64,000 bases of DNA from Ahrensia sp. (GTDB lineage: Bacteria; Pseudomonadota; Alphaproteobacteria; Rhizobiales; Rhizobiaceae): positions 1 through 64,000 of the forward strand of contig PAKZ01000041.1 in the NCBI GenBank assembly GCA_002706335.1, given 5' to 3'. Shown here piece after piece: positions 57,084-64,000 of this stretch (its first letter is position 1; the number at the start of each line of letters is the position of its first letter). The position numbers and the translations under genes were made by a program. The notes under the pieces are model-generated. The model was not told the origin of the DNA. It worked only from the letters and a program-made list of their open reading frames with translations, and did not search any database.

Positions 57084-58027
57084 CAGCGCAACCTCGGATC
57101 GAGTATGGTCTGGACGACATCGGCGGCCAGATTGAACAGCACATAGGCCGCCGCGACGACGAGCACGCCGCCCTGCACGAGCAGCAGGTCACGGGTGGAG
57201 ATCGCCTTGACGAGCATCGAGCCGATGCCCGGCCACTGGAAGACGGTCTCGATATAGACCGCGCCGCCGAGCACGAAGCCGGCCTGGATGCCGATGACGG
57301 GAATGACGGTGACAAGCGCGGCCTTGAAGGCGTGCTTGTAGATGACCTTGTTTTCGGTGACGCCCTTGGCGCGCGCGGTGCGGATGAAATCCTGACGGAG
57401 CACTTCCAGCATGGCGGTGCGCGTGAGGCGCGCGATCACGCCGGTGGCGACGACGGCCAGCGTAATCGCCGGCAGGAAAAGGTGTTTGAGAAGGTCAGGC
57501 AGATCGCCGCCGCCATAGATGGCGTACATGCCGGAAGCCGGGAACCATTTGAGGTTCACCGCGAAGACGAGGATCAGCAGCAGGCCGAGCCAGAAGGACG
57601 GGACCGAGATGCCGACCAGCACGACGAAGGTGACCGTCTTGTCGACCCAGGAATATTGCCGAACGGCGGAGACGACACCGGCGATCAGGCCGAAGACGGA
57701 GCACAGAAGAAGAGACGTGCCGGCGAGAATGAGGGTCGCGGAGAACCGCTCCAGAACCTCGTCGATCACCGGCCTGTTGAGTGTGTAAGAGCGGCCGAAA
57801 TCGCCCTGCAGCATGTTACCGAGCCAGATGAAATATTGCTGCCAGAGCGGCTTGTCCAAGCCGAGCTGGCGGGTCAGGCGCTCGACATTTTCCGGAGTCG
57901 CATAGGAGCCAAGAATGGCAGTGGCCGGGTCTCCGGGGATCATCGCCATGATCAGGAAGACGATGATCGTCAGTCCGAAGAGGACCGGAATGGCGGCAAG
58001 AAGGCGCTTGGCGATATAGGCCGACAA
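57083..58027 (-). CDS. Peptide ABC transporter permease (DppB type)
   Basis: 314 residues, six membrane helices. N-terminal signature [63 protein letters not shown] and the cytoplasmic coupling loop [23 protein letters not shown] are typical for DppB/GsiC. It shares one base with the start of the fused subunit and forms the pore with its permease half. Confidence 0.95.
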   Translation of the reverse strand: MSAYIAKRLLAAIPVLFGLTIIVFLIMAMIPGDPATAILGSYATPENVERLTRQLGLDKPLWQQYFIWLGNMLQGDFGRSYTLNRPVIDEVLERFSATLILAGTSLLLCSVFGLIAGVVSAVRQYSWVDKTVTFVVLVGISVPSFWLGLLLILVFAVNLKWFPASGMYAIYGGGDLPDLLKHLFLPAITLAVVATGVIARLTRTAMLEVLRQDFIRTARAKGVTENKVIYKHAFKAALVTVIPVIGIQAGFVLGGAVYIETVFQWPGIGSMLVKAISTRDLLLVQGGVLVVAAAYVLFNLAADVVQTILDPRLR

Positions 58028-58085
58028 GAAGAGAGCTCCGCTCGAGGAGAGAGGCCGGCGGCGCGGGGCCGCCGGCCTGTCAGGT

Positions 58086-59645
58086 TCACTGCGGCTTTGC
58101 CACGTCCTGCAGCATCAAGAAGAAGGACGGCTGTAGCTTGAAGTTCTCGACGCTGGTCTTGGTGACTGCGTTCTGCTTCCAGTTGGCGACGAAGACCCAG
58201 GGCGCGTCTTCCTGCACGATCTCCTGCATCTGCTTGTAGAGCTCTGCACGCTTGCCCTGATCGGTCGCCCGGCGAGCTTCCTCGAGCAGTTCGTCGACCT
58301 TCGGATTGGAGTAGTAGCCCGAATTGAAGCCGCCCTTGTCGGGGAACGCCTCGGTGCGCAGCGCCAGGAAGGGCAAGGTGTCGGGATCGTTGGTCATCCA
58401 GGCCATCTCGGCCATGTCCGCCTTGCCTTCGAGGCCGGGATTCACCTTGCCGAGGAAGGTATTCCACTCGTAGGTCTCGATGCTGACATCCATACCGACG
58501 GCTTCGAGGTCCGCCTGGATGGCCGTGCCCATGGCGATCGGATCGAGCATGCCGGAGCCGCCCTCGGTGACGTAGAAGGTTACCGGAGATCCGTCATAGC
58601 CGGCGTCGGCCAGCATCTGCTTCGCCTTTTCCGGATCGTAGGGATAGGGCTGCAGGCTGTCGTTGTAGGCCCAGGCGAATGCCGGCGGCGTCGGACCGGC
58701 GGCAACTTCCGCGGTGCCCTGGAGGATGTTCTCGACCAGCGCCTTCTTGTTGATCGCATAGTTGGCGGCCTGACGGATTTCCTTGTTGGCGAAGGGGCCT
58801 TCCTTCGCGTTCAGGATCAGGAACCAGACGTGCGGTCCGGCCTGTTCATAGACCGTGAAGTTGTCGTCGGTGCGGAACTGCGCCAGGCTGTCCGGCGGCA
58901 CTTCCACCATGATGTCGAGACCGCCGGAGAGCATTTCGGCGATGCGCGTGTTCGCGTCGGTGATCGGCCTGTAAATGATCGCTTCGAGATCCGGCGCGCC
59001 GTCCCAATAATCGGGGTTTTTCTCCACCACGACGCGGGAATTGGCTTCCCATTCGGCGAATTTATAGGCGCCGGTGCCGGAGGGATGACGACCGAAATCG
59101 GCGCCGTATTCCTTTACCGCCGCGGGTGAAACGATGAGACCGGTCGGATAGGCGAGGTTCGAGAGGAAGGGCGCATATGGCTCCTTCAGCTTGAACTCGA
59201 CGGTCATGTCGTCGACCGCCGTGATCGTGTCGACGGAGGAGAAGAAGAAGGACAGCGGGAACGGGCCCGTGTCGTGATAGGGATGGTCCTCATTGAGCAT
59301 GCGCTCGAAATGAAACTTCACCGCCTCGGCGTTGAAGGGCGAGCCATCATGGAAAGTCACGCCTTCGCGCAGCTTGAAGGTGTAGACAGTGCCATCGTCG
59401 GAGATCGTCCAGCTTTCGGCCAGCGCGGGCTCGACTTCCAGCGTGCCGTCCTTGTAGCGCGTCAGACCGTCATAGACATTGACGAGAATGCGGAAGTCGT
59501 TGACCGCGGTGACCGCCGAAGGATCGAGCGATTTCGGCTCCGCGATCTGGCCGACGACCAGCACGTTCGGCGGCGTTTGCGCGAGGGACGGGGAAGCAAA
59601 TGCGAGCGATGCGACTGTTAACGCCGCAGCCAGAAGTTTCTTCAT
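58086..59645 (-). CDS. Peptide/opine-type ABC substrate-binding protein
   Basis: 519 residues of the SBP_bac_5 (DppA-like) family. Signal peptide KKLLAAALTVASLAFASPSLA; EPKSLDPSAVTAVNDFRILVNVYDGL and YTFKLREGVTFHDGSPFNAEAV are family motifs, and WMTNDPDTLPFL lies late in the chain. It captures the substrate in the periplasm; the ligand is not readable. The ATG at 59645 follows GGAGATCGCC. First gene of the leftward importer operon. Confidence 0.95.
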   Translation of the reverse strand: MKKLLAAALTVASLAFASPSLAQTPPNVLVVGQIAEPKSLDPSAVTAVNDFRILVNVYDGLTRYKDGTLEVEPALAESWTISDDGTVYTFKLREGVTFHDGSPFNAEAVKFHFERMLNEDHPYHDTGPFPLSFFFSSVDTITAVDDMTVEFKLKEPYAPFLSNLAYPTGLIVSPAAVKEYGADFGRHPSGTGAYKFAEWEANSRVVVEKNPDYWDGAPDLEAIIYRPITDANTRIAEMLSGGLDIMVEVPPDSLAQFRTDDNFTVYEQAGPHVWFLILNAKEGPFANKEIRQAANYAINKKALVENILQGTAEVAAGPTPPAFAWAYNDSLQPYPYDPEKAKQMLADAGYDGSPVTFYVTEGGSGMLDPIAMGTAIQADLEAVGMDVSIETYEWNTFLGKVNPGLEGKADMAEMAWMTNDPDTLPFLALRTEAFPDKGGFNSGYYSNPKVDELLEEARRATDQGKRAELYKQMQEIVQEDAPWVFVANWKQNAVTKTSVENFKLQPSFFLMLQDVAKPQ

Positions 59646-59697
59646 GGCGATCTCCATCGTTGCAGATGGGATTTGATTAATCCGCAAAATTAAAATT

Positions 59698-59733
59698 GAT
59701 GCAAGCATTTATTATGATAAATTTTTGTGCATC
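59698..59733. promoter_or_regulatory. Nested inverted repeat, candidate GntR operator
   Basis: ATTTAT-TATG-ATAAAT (59707-59722) is a perfect inverted repeat, enclosed by a second one, GATGCA (59698-59703) and TGCATC (59728-59733). It lies between the divergent transporter operon (start 59645) and the M20 hydrolase gene (start 59782), the place expected for a shared operator of the GntR/FCD regulator. Confidence 0.5.
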
Positions 59734-59781
59734 CTTGAAGCGCAACGTTTCACCAGCGCACGGAGCGCAGCTCTTGGCACC

Positions 59782-61023
59782 ATGGCCCGACCCGCACCCA
59801 CCATCGACATAGCCCGGCTTCGCCGCCTGCTCGACGGCGTAAACGCCTTCGGATTCAATGCTGTAACCGGCGGATACAACCGCGTAGGCTACAGCGCGGA
59901 CGACATGGCGGTGCGCGACTGGTTTACCCGCGAAATGGGCGACAGCGGCCTCGCGGTCAGCCGCGACGCGGCGAACAATCTGTTCGGGCGGTTCGGCCCG
60001 GCGGACGGTCCCTGCATCATGGCGGGTTCGCATCTGGACACTGTGCCGGAGGGCGGAGCCTTCGACGGATCGCTTGGCGCCTGCGTTGCGCTGGAGTGCG
60101 TGCGCGCCATGCGCGACGCCGGCATCGAGCCGCAGACCGCGATCGTCGCTGTTGCGACGGCGGAGGAGGAAGGCCGCTTCGGCGGCATGCTCGGCTCGCA
60201 GACAATCGCCGGGCTGGTGACGCGGAGCTGGATCAACCTGGCTTCAGATGCGGACGGCGTCCGGCTGGCCGACGCCATGACCGAACGGGGGCTGGACCCA
60301 TATGGCGTGCTGGACGCGGGCTGGGAGCCGGGTTCGATCACGGCGTTCCTGGAACTGCACATCGAACAGGGTCCGGTGCTGGAGCGCTCAAGGATCCCGA
60401 TCGGCATCGTCAACGGCATCTCCGGCGTCTGCTTCCTGCAGGTTCGCTATGACGGCGTCGCCAATCATTCCGGTACGACGCCGATGGATATGCGTGCCGA
60501 CGCATTCGCCGGGCTGGCGGCCTTTGCCAATTCAATCCCCGCGACCATCGCCGCACATGGCACGGGGCAGAGCCGCATCACCATCGGCAAGGTCGAGCTG
60601 CAGCCGAATTTCGCCCATACGGTTCCGGGCTCGGCGGAGTTCTCGATCATCCTGCGCGATACGTCGGAAGAGGTGATGCGCGCGCTGCGCGCCGACGTGC
60701 TCGAGAATGTCGAAGCAGCCGCTAAGGTGCACGGGCTGAAGATTTCCGTCGAGGAGAAAAGCTGGCTGTCGCCCGCCGGGCTCGACGCCGGCATCCGAAC
60801 GGTGCTGACGGAAGAGGCCGACCGGCTCGGCCACGCCTCGATCGTGATGCCGTCGGGCGCGGGGCACGATGCGCAGACGATGCAGTCGTTCTGCCCGTCC
60901 GGACTGATCTTCATTCCGAGCCGAAACGGCATCAGCCACGCGCCGGAGGAATGGAGCGACTGGGCCGACATAGAAAAGGGCGCGCAGCTTATGCTGAACG
61001 CCCTTGTTCGCCTGTCAGCGTAA
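59782..61023 (+). CDS. Zn-dependent M20 amidohydrolase (allantoate/N-carbamoyl-amino-acid hydrolase family)
   Basis: 413 residues. Metal and substrate motifs of the AmaB/HyuC-like group are present: IMAGSHLDTVPEGGAFDGSLG, AVATAEEEGRFGGMLGS, FLELHIEQGPVLE, VANHSGTTPMDMRADA, PSGAGHDAQTMQSFCPSG and RNGISHAPEEWSD. The family cleaves N-carbamoyl or ureido groups or amides. The ATG at 59782 starts the homology. Divergence from a peptide-type importer and linkage to an amidase suggest that it processes the imported compound. Confidence 0.92.
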   Translation: MARPAPTIDIARLRRLLDGVNAFGFNAVTGGYNRVGYSADDMAVRDWFTREMGDSGLAVSRDAANNLFGRFGPADGPCIMAGSHLDTVPEGGAFDGSLGACVALECVRAMRDAGIEPQTAIVAVATAEEEGRFGGMLGSQTIAGLVTRSWINLASDADGVRLADAMTERGLDPYGVLDAGWEPGSITAFLELHIEQGPVLERSRIPIGIVNGISGVCFLQVRYDGVANHSGTTPMDMRADAFAGLAAFANSIPATIAAHGTGQSRITIGKVELQPNFAHTVPGSAEFSIILRDTSEEVMRALRADVLENVEAAAKVHGLKISVEEKSWLSPAGLDAGIRTVLTEEADRLGHASIVMPSGAGHDAQTMQSFCPSGLIFIPSRNGISHAPEEWSDWADIEKGAQLMLNALVRLSA

Positions 61024-61112
61024 AGAAGCCTAGCGCGGCAGAGTTTCCGCGCCAGCATTGTTTGTAGACCGGTAATCTTTCCGATCATGATTCATCATTA
61101 TCGGGAACCGGT

Positions 61113-62291
61113 CTAGTCGCTGAGTTCCTTGGCTTCGAGTTCCTTTGCCTCGACGTCCGGAGACAGGTCCTGTTCCGCCTCTGCAATCGGCTGGCGGGTG
61201 AAGCCCTTTACGCCCGACGTCTCCTTGAAATCACGTTTTATCATCACCGGACTGACCGAATAGGCGGTGATCAGTTCGGCGAGCGAGCGCAGCGCATGGG
61301 TGTGGATGCGCTCATAACCGTGCGAGGCGTCGACGCCGAACGTGATCAGGGCGGTGCGCACATCCGCGCCCGCCTCGATGGCGCTGGCGGAATCCGAGCG
61401 ATAATATTTGAAGATATCCTTCTGGTAGCGGATCTCGTTTTCCTGGCAGAGCGCGACCAGCTTTTTGGTCAAATGAAAATCGAACGGGCCGGTCTGATCG
61501 GCCATGGCGATGGTGACGCCGAACTCGTCGGAATTCTGGCCGGGCGCCGTGGTGCCGTTGTCGACCGCGATCATAGATGCGACATCGTGGGTCAGGATCG
61601 ACGCGGCGCCGACACCAACTTCCTCGGCGATGGTGAAGAGGAAATGGATGTCGACCGGGGTTTCCGCCTGGTCGTCCTCCAGAGCCTTGAGCGCGGCGAG
61701 CATCACGGCGACGCCGGCCTTGTTGTCGAGATGACGCGACACGATAAAGCCGTTGTCGAGGAATTCGGGCAGAGGGTCGATGGCGATAATGTCGCCAATC
61801 TCGATGTCGAGCCGCTCGATATCCTCCTTGTTGCGCGCCAGCGCGTCGATGCGCATCTCCACGAATTCCCAGCCGACGGGGGCCTTGTCGACTTCCTCGT
61901 TATAGGTGTGCCCGGAAGCCTTCAGCGGCAGGATGGACCCGCGATAACTGCCGCTGTCCGTGAAGACCGTGGCGCGCGCGCCCTCGGCGAAACGCGCGGA
62001 CCAGTGGCCGATCGGGACAACCGCAAGGCGGCCATTGTCCTTGATCTGCTTGACCTGAGCGCCGAGCGTATCGACGTGGCTGACAATGGCGCGGGCTCCT
62101 TCGGCGCGTTTACCCTTGCGGATTGCGCGAATGGCGCCGCGGCGGGTCAACTCCACCTTGAGGCCGTGCTTTTCGAGTTCAGACACCACATAGCGCACGA
62201 CCGGGTCCGTGTAGCCGGTCGGGCTCGGTATCCTGAGCAGCTTGTCCAGTACGGCAAGCAGATATTCGTGGTCGATAGCCAAGCGTGTCAC
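61113..62291 (-). CDS. M42-family peptidase of the NAGGN osmoprotectant system
   Basis: 392 residues of the M42 (glutamyl aminopeptidase-like) family: ARAIVSHVDTLGAQVKQI (first metal His and Asp), SRHLDNKAGVAVMLAALKAL, LFTIAEEVGVGAASIL (catalytic Glu pair), IAVDNGTTAPGQNSD and SHGYERIHTHAL. It belongs to the subgroup always found beside N-acetylglutaminylglutamine synthesis genes; its precise role in NAGGN turnover is not settled. The GTG start at 62291 overlaps the preceding stop (TAGTG). Confidence 0.93.
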   Translation of the reverse strand: MTRLAIDHEYLLAVLDKLLRIPSPTGYTDPVVRYVVSELEKHGLKVELTRRGAIRAIRKGKRAEGARAIVSHVDTLGAQVKQIKDNGRLAVVPIGHWSARFAEGARATVFTDSGSYRGSILPLKASGHTYNEEVDKAPVGWEFVEMRIDALARNKEDIERLDIEIGDIIAIDPLPEFLDNGFIVSRHLDNKAGVAVMLAALKALEDDQAETPVDIHFLFTIAEEVGVGAASILTHDVASMIAVDNGTTAPGQNSDEFGVTIAMADQTGPFDFHLTKKLVALCQENEIRYQKDIFKYYRSDSASAIEAGADVRTALITFGVDASHGYERIHTHALRSLAELITAYSVSPVMIKRDFKETSGVKGFTRQPIAEAEQDLSPDVEAKELEAKELSD

Positions 62292-64000
62292 TAGCGCTTT
62301 CCCTCCCGTTCCTTGTCTTTTTGCAAAGTCTGCCGCACGCTGGCCGGGACTGAAAGCGGAAAAAGCAGATCGACGAAGCGTTCCGCCGTCGGCTGCGGCT
62401 CATGGTTGGCGAGGCCCGGCCTCTCGTTCGCCTCGATGAAGGCGTAGTCGGCCAAGCTCGGCGACTTGACCATCAGGTCGATGCCGGTGACCGGAATGTC
62501 AATGGCGCGCGCGGCCTCGCTCGCGGCCTGGACGAGCGTCGGATTGACGATGTCGGTAACGTCGTGAATCGTCCCGCCTGTGTGCAGATTGGCCGTCTTG
62601 CGCACGGCAAGTTCCGTCTCGACGGGAAGCACGTCGTCCAGTCCGAAGCCGGCTTCGCGGACGGTACGTTCTGTCTCGGCATCGAGCGGAATGCGGGATT
62701 CGCCGCCCGTGGCCGCCTTTCGGCGGCGGCTCTGCGCCTCGATCAGTTCGCGCACCGTGCGCTCTCCGTCGCCGACGATTACCGGCGGCCGGCGGATCGC
62801 CGCCGCGACGACGCGGTAGTTGATAACGATGAGGCGAAGATCCTCGCCCTGCACATATTCCTCGAGCAGCACGACATCCGATACCTTGCGCGCCGCCTCG
62901 ATGGCGTCCTCGACCTCGGCCATATCGGACAGCCCGACCGAGATGCCTCTGCCCTGCTCGCCGCGCGCCGGCTTCACGACGACCCGGCCGCAGCGCTTGA
63001 CGAATTCCGCGATCTCGTCGGGACTGGCGCCGTCGGCCAATTGCTCGGGAACCCGCACGCCCGCCGCGGACACGATGCGGCGCGTGACCGACTTGTCGTC
63101 GCAGATCGACATCGCGACCGCCGATGTCAGTTCGGAAAGGCTCTCGCGGCAAAGGATCGAACGGCCGCCATGGGTGAGGCGGAAAAAGCCCGCCTCGGCA
63201 TCAACGACCTTGACGTGGATACCGCGCCGGCGCGCCTCGTTGACGATGATCTTCGCATACGGGTTGAGCGTGGCGTCCTCCGGCGGACCGGTGAACAGCG
63301 TCTCGTTGATCGGGTTCTTGCGCTTGACCGAGAAGAAGGAGACGCGCTGGAAACCGAGTTTCTCGTAGAGGGCGATCGCCTGCTCATTGTCATGCAGCAC
63401 GGAAAGATCGAGAAAGGCCGCGCCGCGCGTGGTGAAATATTCGGCCAGGCGGCGAACCAGCGCCTCGCCGATGCCCGGATGGCGTGCCGAAGGGTCGACG
63501 GCGAGGCACCACAGGGACGACCCGCGCTCCGGATCGTTGAAGGCGCGGATGTGGTCGACTCCGGTCACGGTGCCGAGCACCTCGCCGGTCTGCTCGTCCT
63601 CGGCGACGAAATAGATGATCGTGCGGGCGTCGCGCTTGGCCCAGAAGAATTCCGGCGGAACGGCGATCATCCCGCGCGCGGAGTAGATGCGGTTGATCGC
63701 CTCGGCGTCGGACTGGGACGTCAGCCGGCGGATGAAGAAACCCTTCGGTCCCTTGCGGGACGGGCGATAGCGCGACAGATCCAGCCGGAACGTATGCGAC
63801 GGATCGAGGAACAGTTCCTGCGGTGCATTGGCGAGCAGCACGTGCGGATTGCGCACATAGACCGCTATATCGCGCCGGTCGGGCTGTTCGCCGCGCAAGG
63901 CGGAAATCATCGCGTCCGATTCCTCGAAGGTCTGGGCGAAGACCAGCCGGCCCCACCCGCAATCGAGAACCGCCTGCGACGCCATGCGATCGGCATCGTC
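62291..64000 (-). CDS. ngg: N-acetylglutaminylglutamine synthetase (GNAT plus ATP-grasp), probably 5' partial
   Basis: At least 564 residues with two domains. A GNAT acetyltransferase (about residues 85-225) has SLWCLAVDPSARHPGIGEAL and ALYEKLGFQRVSFFSVKRK. An ATP-grasp ligase (about 290-540) has RVVVKPARGEQGRGISVG, VVLLEEYVQGEDLRLIVI and IPVTGIDLMVKSPSLADYAF then IEANERPGL. It acetylates and joins two glutamines to make NAGGN precursor; AsnO then amidates it. The frame stays open to the window edge (codons DDADR before the ATG at 63985), and family members usually start a little earlier, so the start is probably outside. Confidence 0.93.
   Translation of the reverse strand, partial: DDADRMASQAVLDCGWGRLVFAQTFEESDAMISALRGEQPDRRDIAVYVRNPHVLLANAPQELFLDPSHTFRLDLSRYRPSRKGPKGFFIRRLTSQSDAEAINRIYSARGMIAVPPEFFWAKRDARTIIYFVAEDEQTGEVLGTVTGVDHIRAFNDPERGSSLWCLAVDPSARHPGIGEALVRRLAEYFTTRGAAFLDLSVLHDNEQAIALYEKLGFQRVSFFSVKRKNPINETLFTGPPEDATLNPYAKIIVNEARRRGIHVKVVDAEAGFFRLTHGGRSILCRESLSELTSAVAMSICDDKSVTRRIVSAAGVRVPEQLADGASPDEIAEFVKRCGRVVVKPARGEQGRGISVGLSDMAEVEDAIEAARKVSDVVLLEEYVQGEDLRLIVINYRVVAAAIRRPPVIVGDGERTVRELIEAQSRRRKAATGGESRIPLDAETERTVREAGFGLDDVLPVETELAVRKTANLHTGGTIHDVTDIVNPTLVQAASEAARAIDIPVTGIDLMVKSPSLADYAFIEANERPGLANHEPQPTAERFVDLLFPLSVPASVRQTLQKDKEREGKR

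Overview
The window is chromosomal DNA of an alphaproteobacterium, most likely order Hyphomicrobiales (Rhizobiales). The evidence is the gene neighbourhood dnaK-dnaJ-pmtA-...-pyrF, a PmtA-type phospholipid N-methyltransferase, a membrane-bound ferritin MbfA gene with an Irr-type box, a rhizobial-type rpsU/csp pair, a CHASE2/FecR signalling cluster, and GC-rich coding DNA with interspersed palindromic repeats of the kind common in rhizobia. The NAGGN osmoprotectant genes at the right edge and the sulfotransferases would suit a salt-exposed (possibly marine) lifestyle; that is inference. Family names come from recognising motifs by eye; no database search was run.

Layout. 1-2840: a small, AT-richer accessory module of a short stand-alone reverse transcriptase (with a small overlapping upstream ORF) divergent from an Abi_C abortive-infection protein, between two palindromic repeat regions; this is the best candidate for an undescribed (probably anti-phage) system. 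2845-9003: lepA, a class-IV aminotransferase, a YnfA protein, a sulfotransferase-like protein, an HD-domain protein and three small exported or membrane proteins. 9191-15796: two tandem efflux operons, MarR-EmrA-EmrB-like and MacA-MacB-like (split ATPase and permease). 15885-20642: two FecR-domain secreted proteins with Gly/Asn-rich tails, followed by a CHASE2-PAS-(degenerate GGDEF)-EAL protein. 20764-30630: housekeeping and stress genes (YqaE, rpsU, csp, SulP, GH38 mannosidase, orphan Flp pilin, CHAD and CYTH, mbfA, a BTLCP peptidase) and a stretch of apparent gene fragments near 29.6-30.0 kb.

30794-39695: PHA depolymerase, then a long leftward cluster dnaK-dnaJ-pmtA-FMN reductase-histidine phosphatase-pyrF-DUF1330-GNAT whose members overlap or nearly touch, behind a heat-shock-type promoter; upstream of dnaK lies a frameshifted Amj-type lipid II flippase gene. 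39917-44770: three TPR proteins in a row, the last two with C-terminal sulfotransferase domains. 44774-49034: a class A penicillin-binding protein, an M20 dipeptidase, and a probable three-hairpin small RNA with anti-Shine-Dalgarno-like loops. 49035-52418: a GlmS-like protein nearly twice the normal length.

52422-61023: a catabolic cluster with an acetamidase/formamidase, a GntR/FCD regulator, a Dpp/Opp-type ABC importer (one polypeptide fuses permease and ATPase) and a divergent M20 amidohydrolase, with a nested inverted repeat between the divergent transcripts as the likely operator. 61113-64000: M42 peptidase and N-acetylglutaminylglutamine synthetase of the NAGGN osmoprotectant system; the synthetase probably runs off the window edge.
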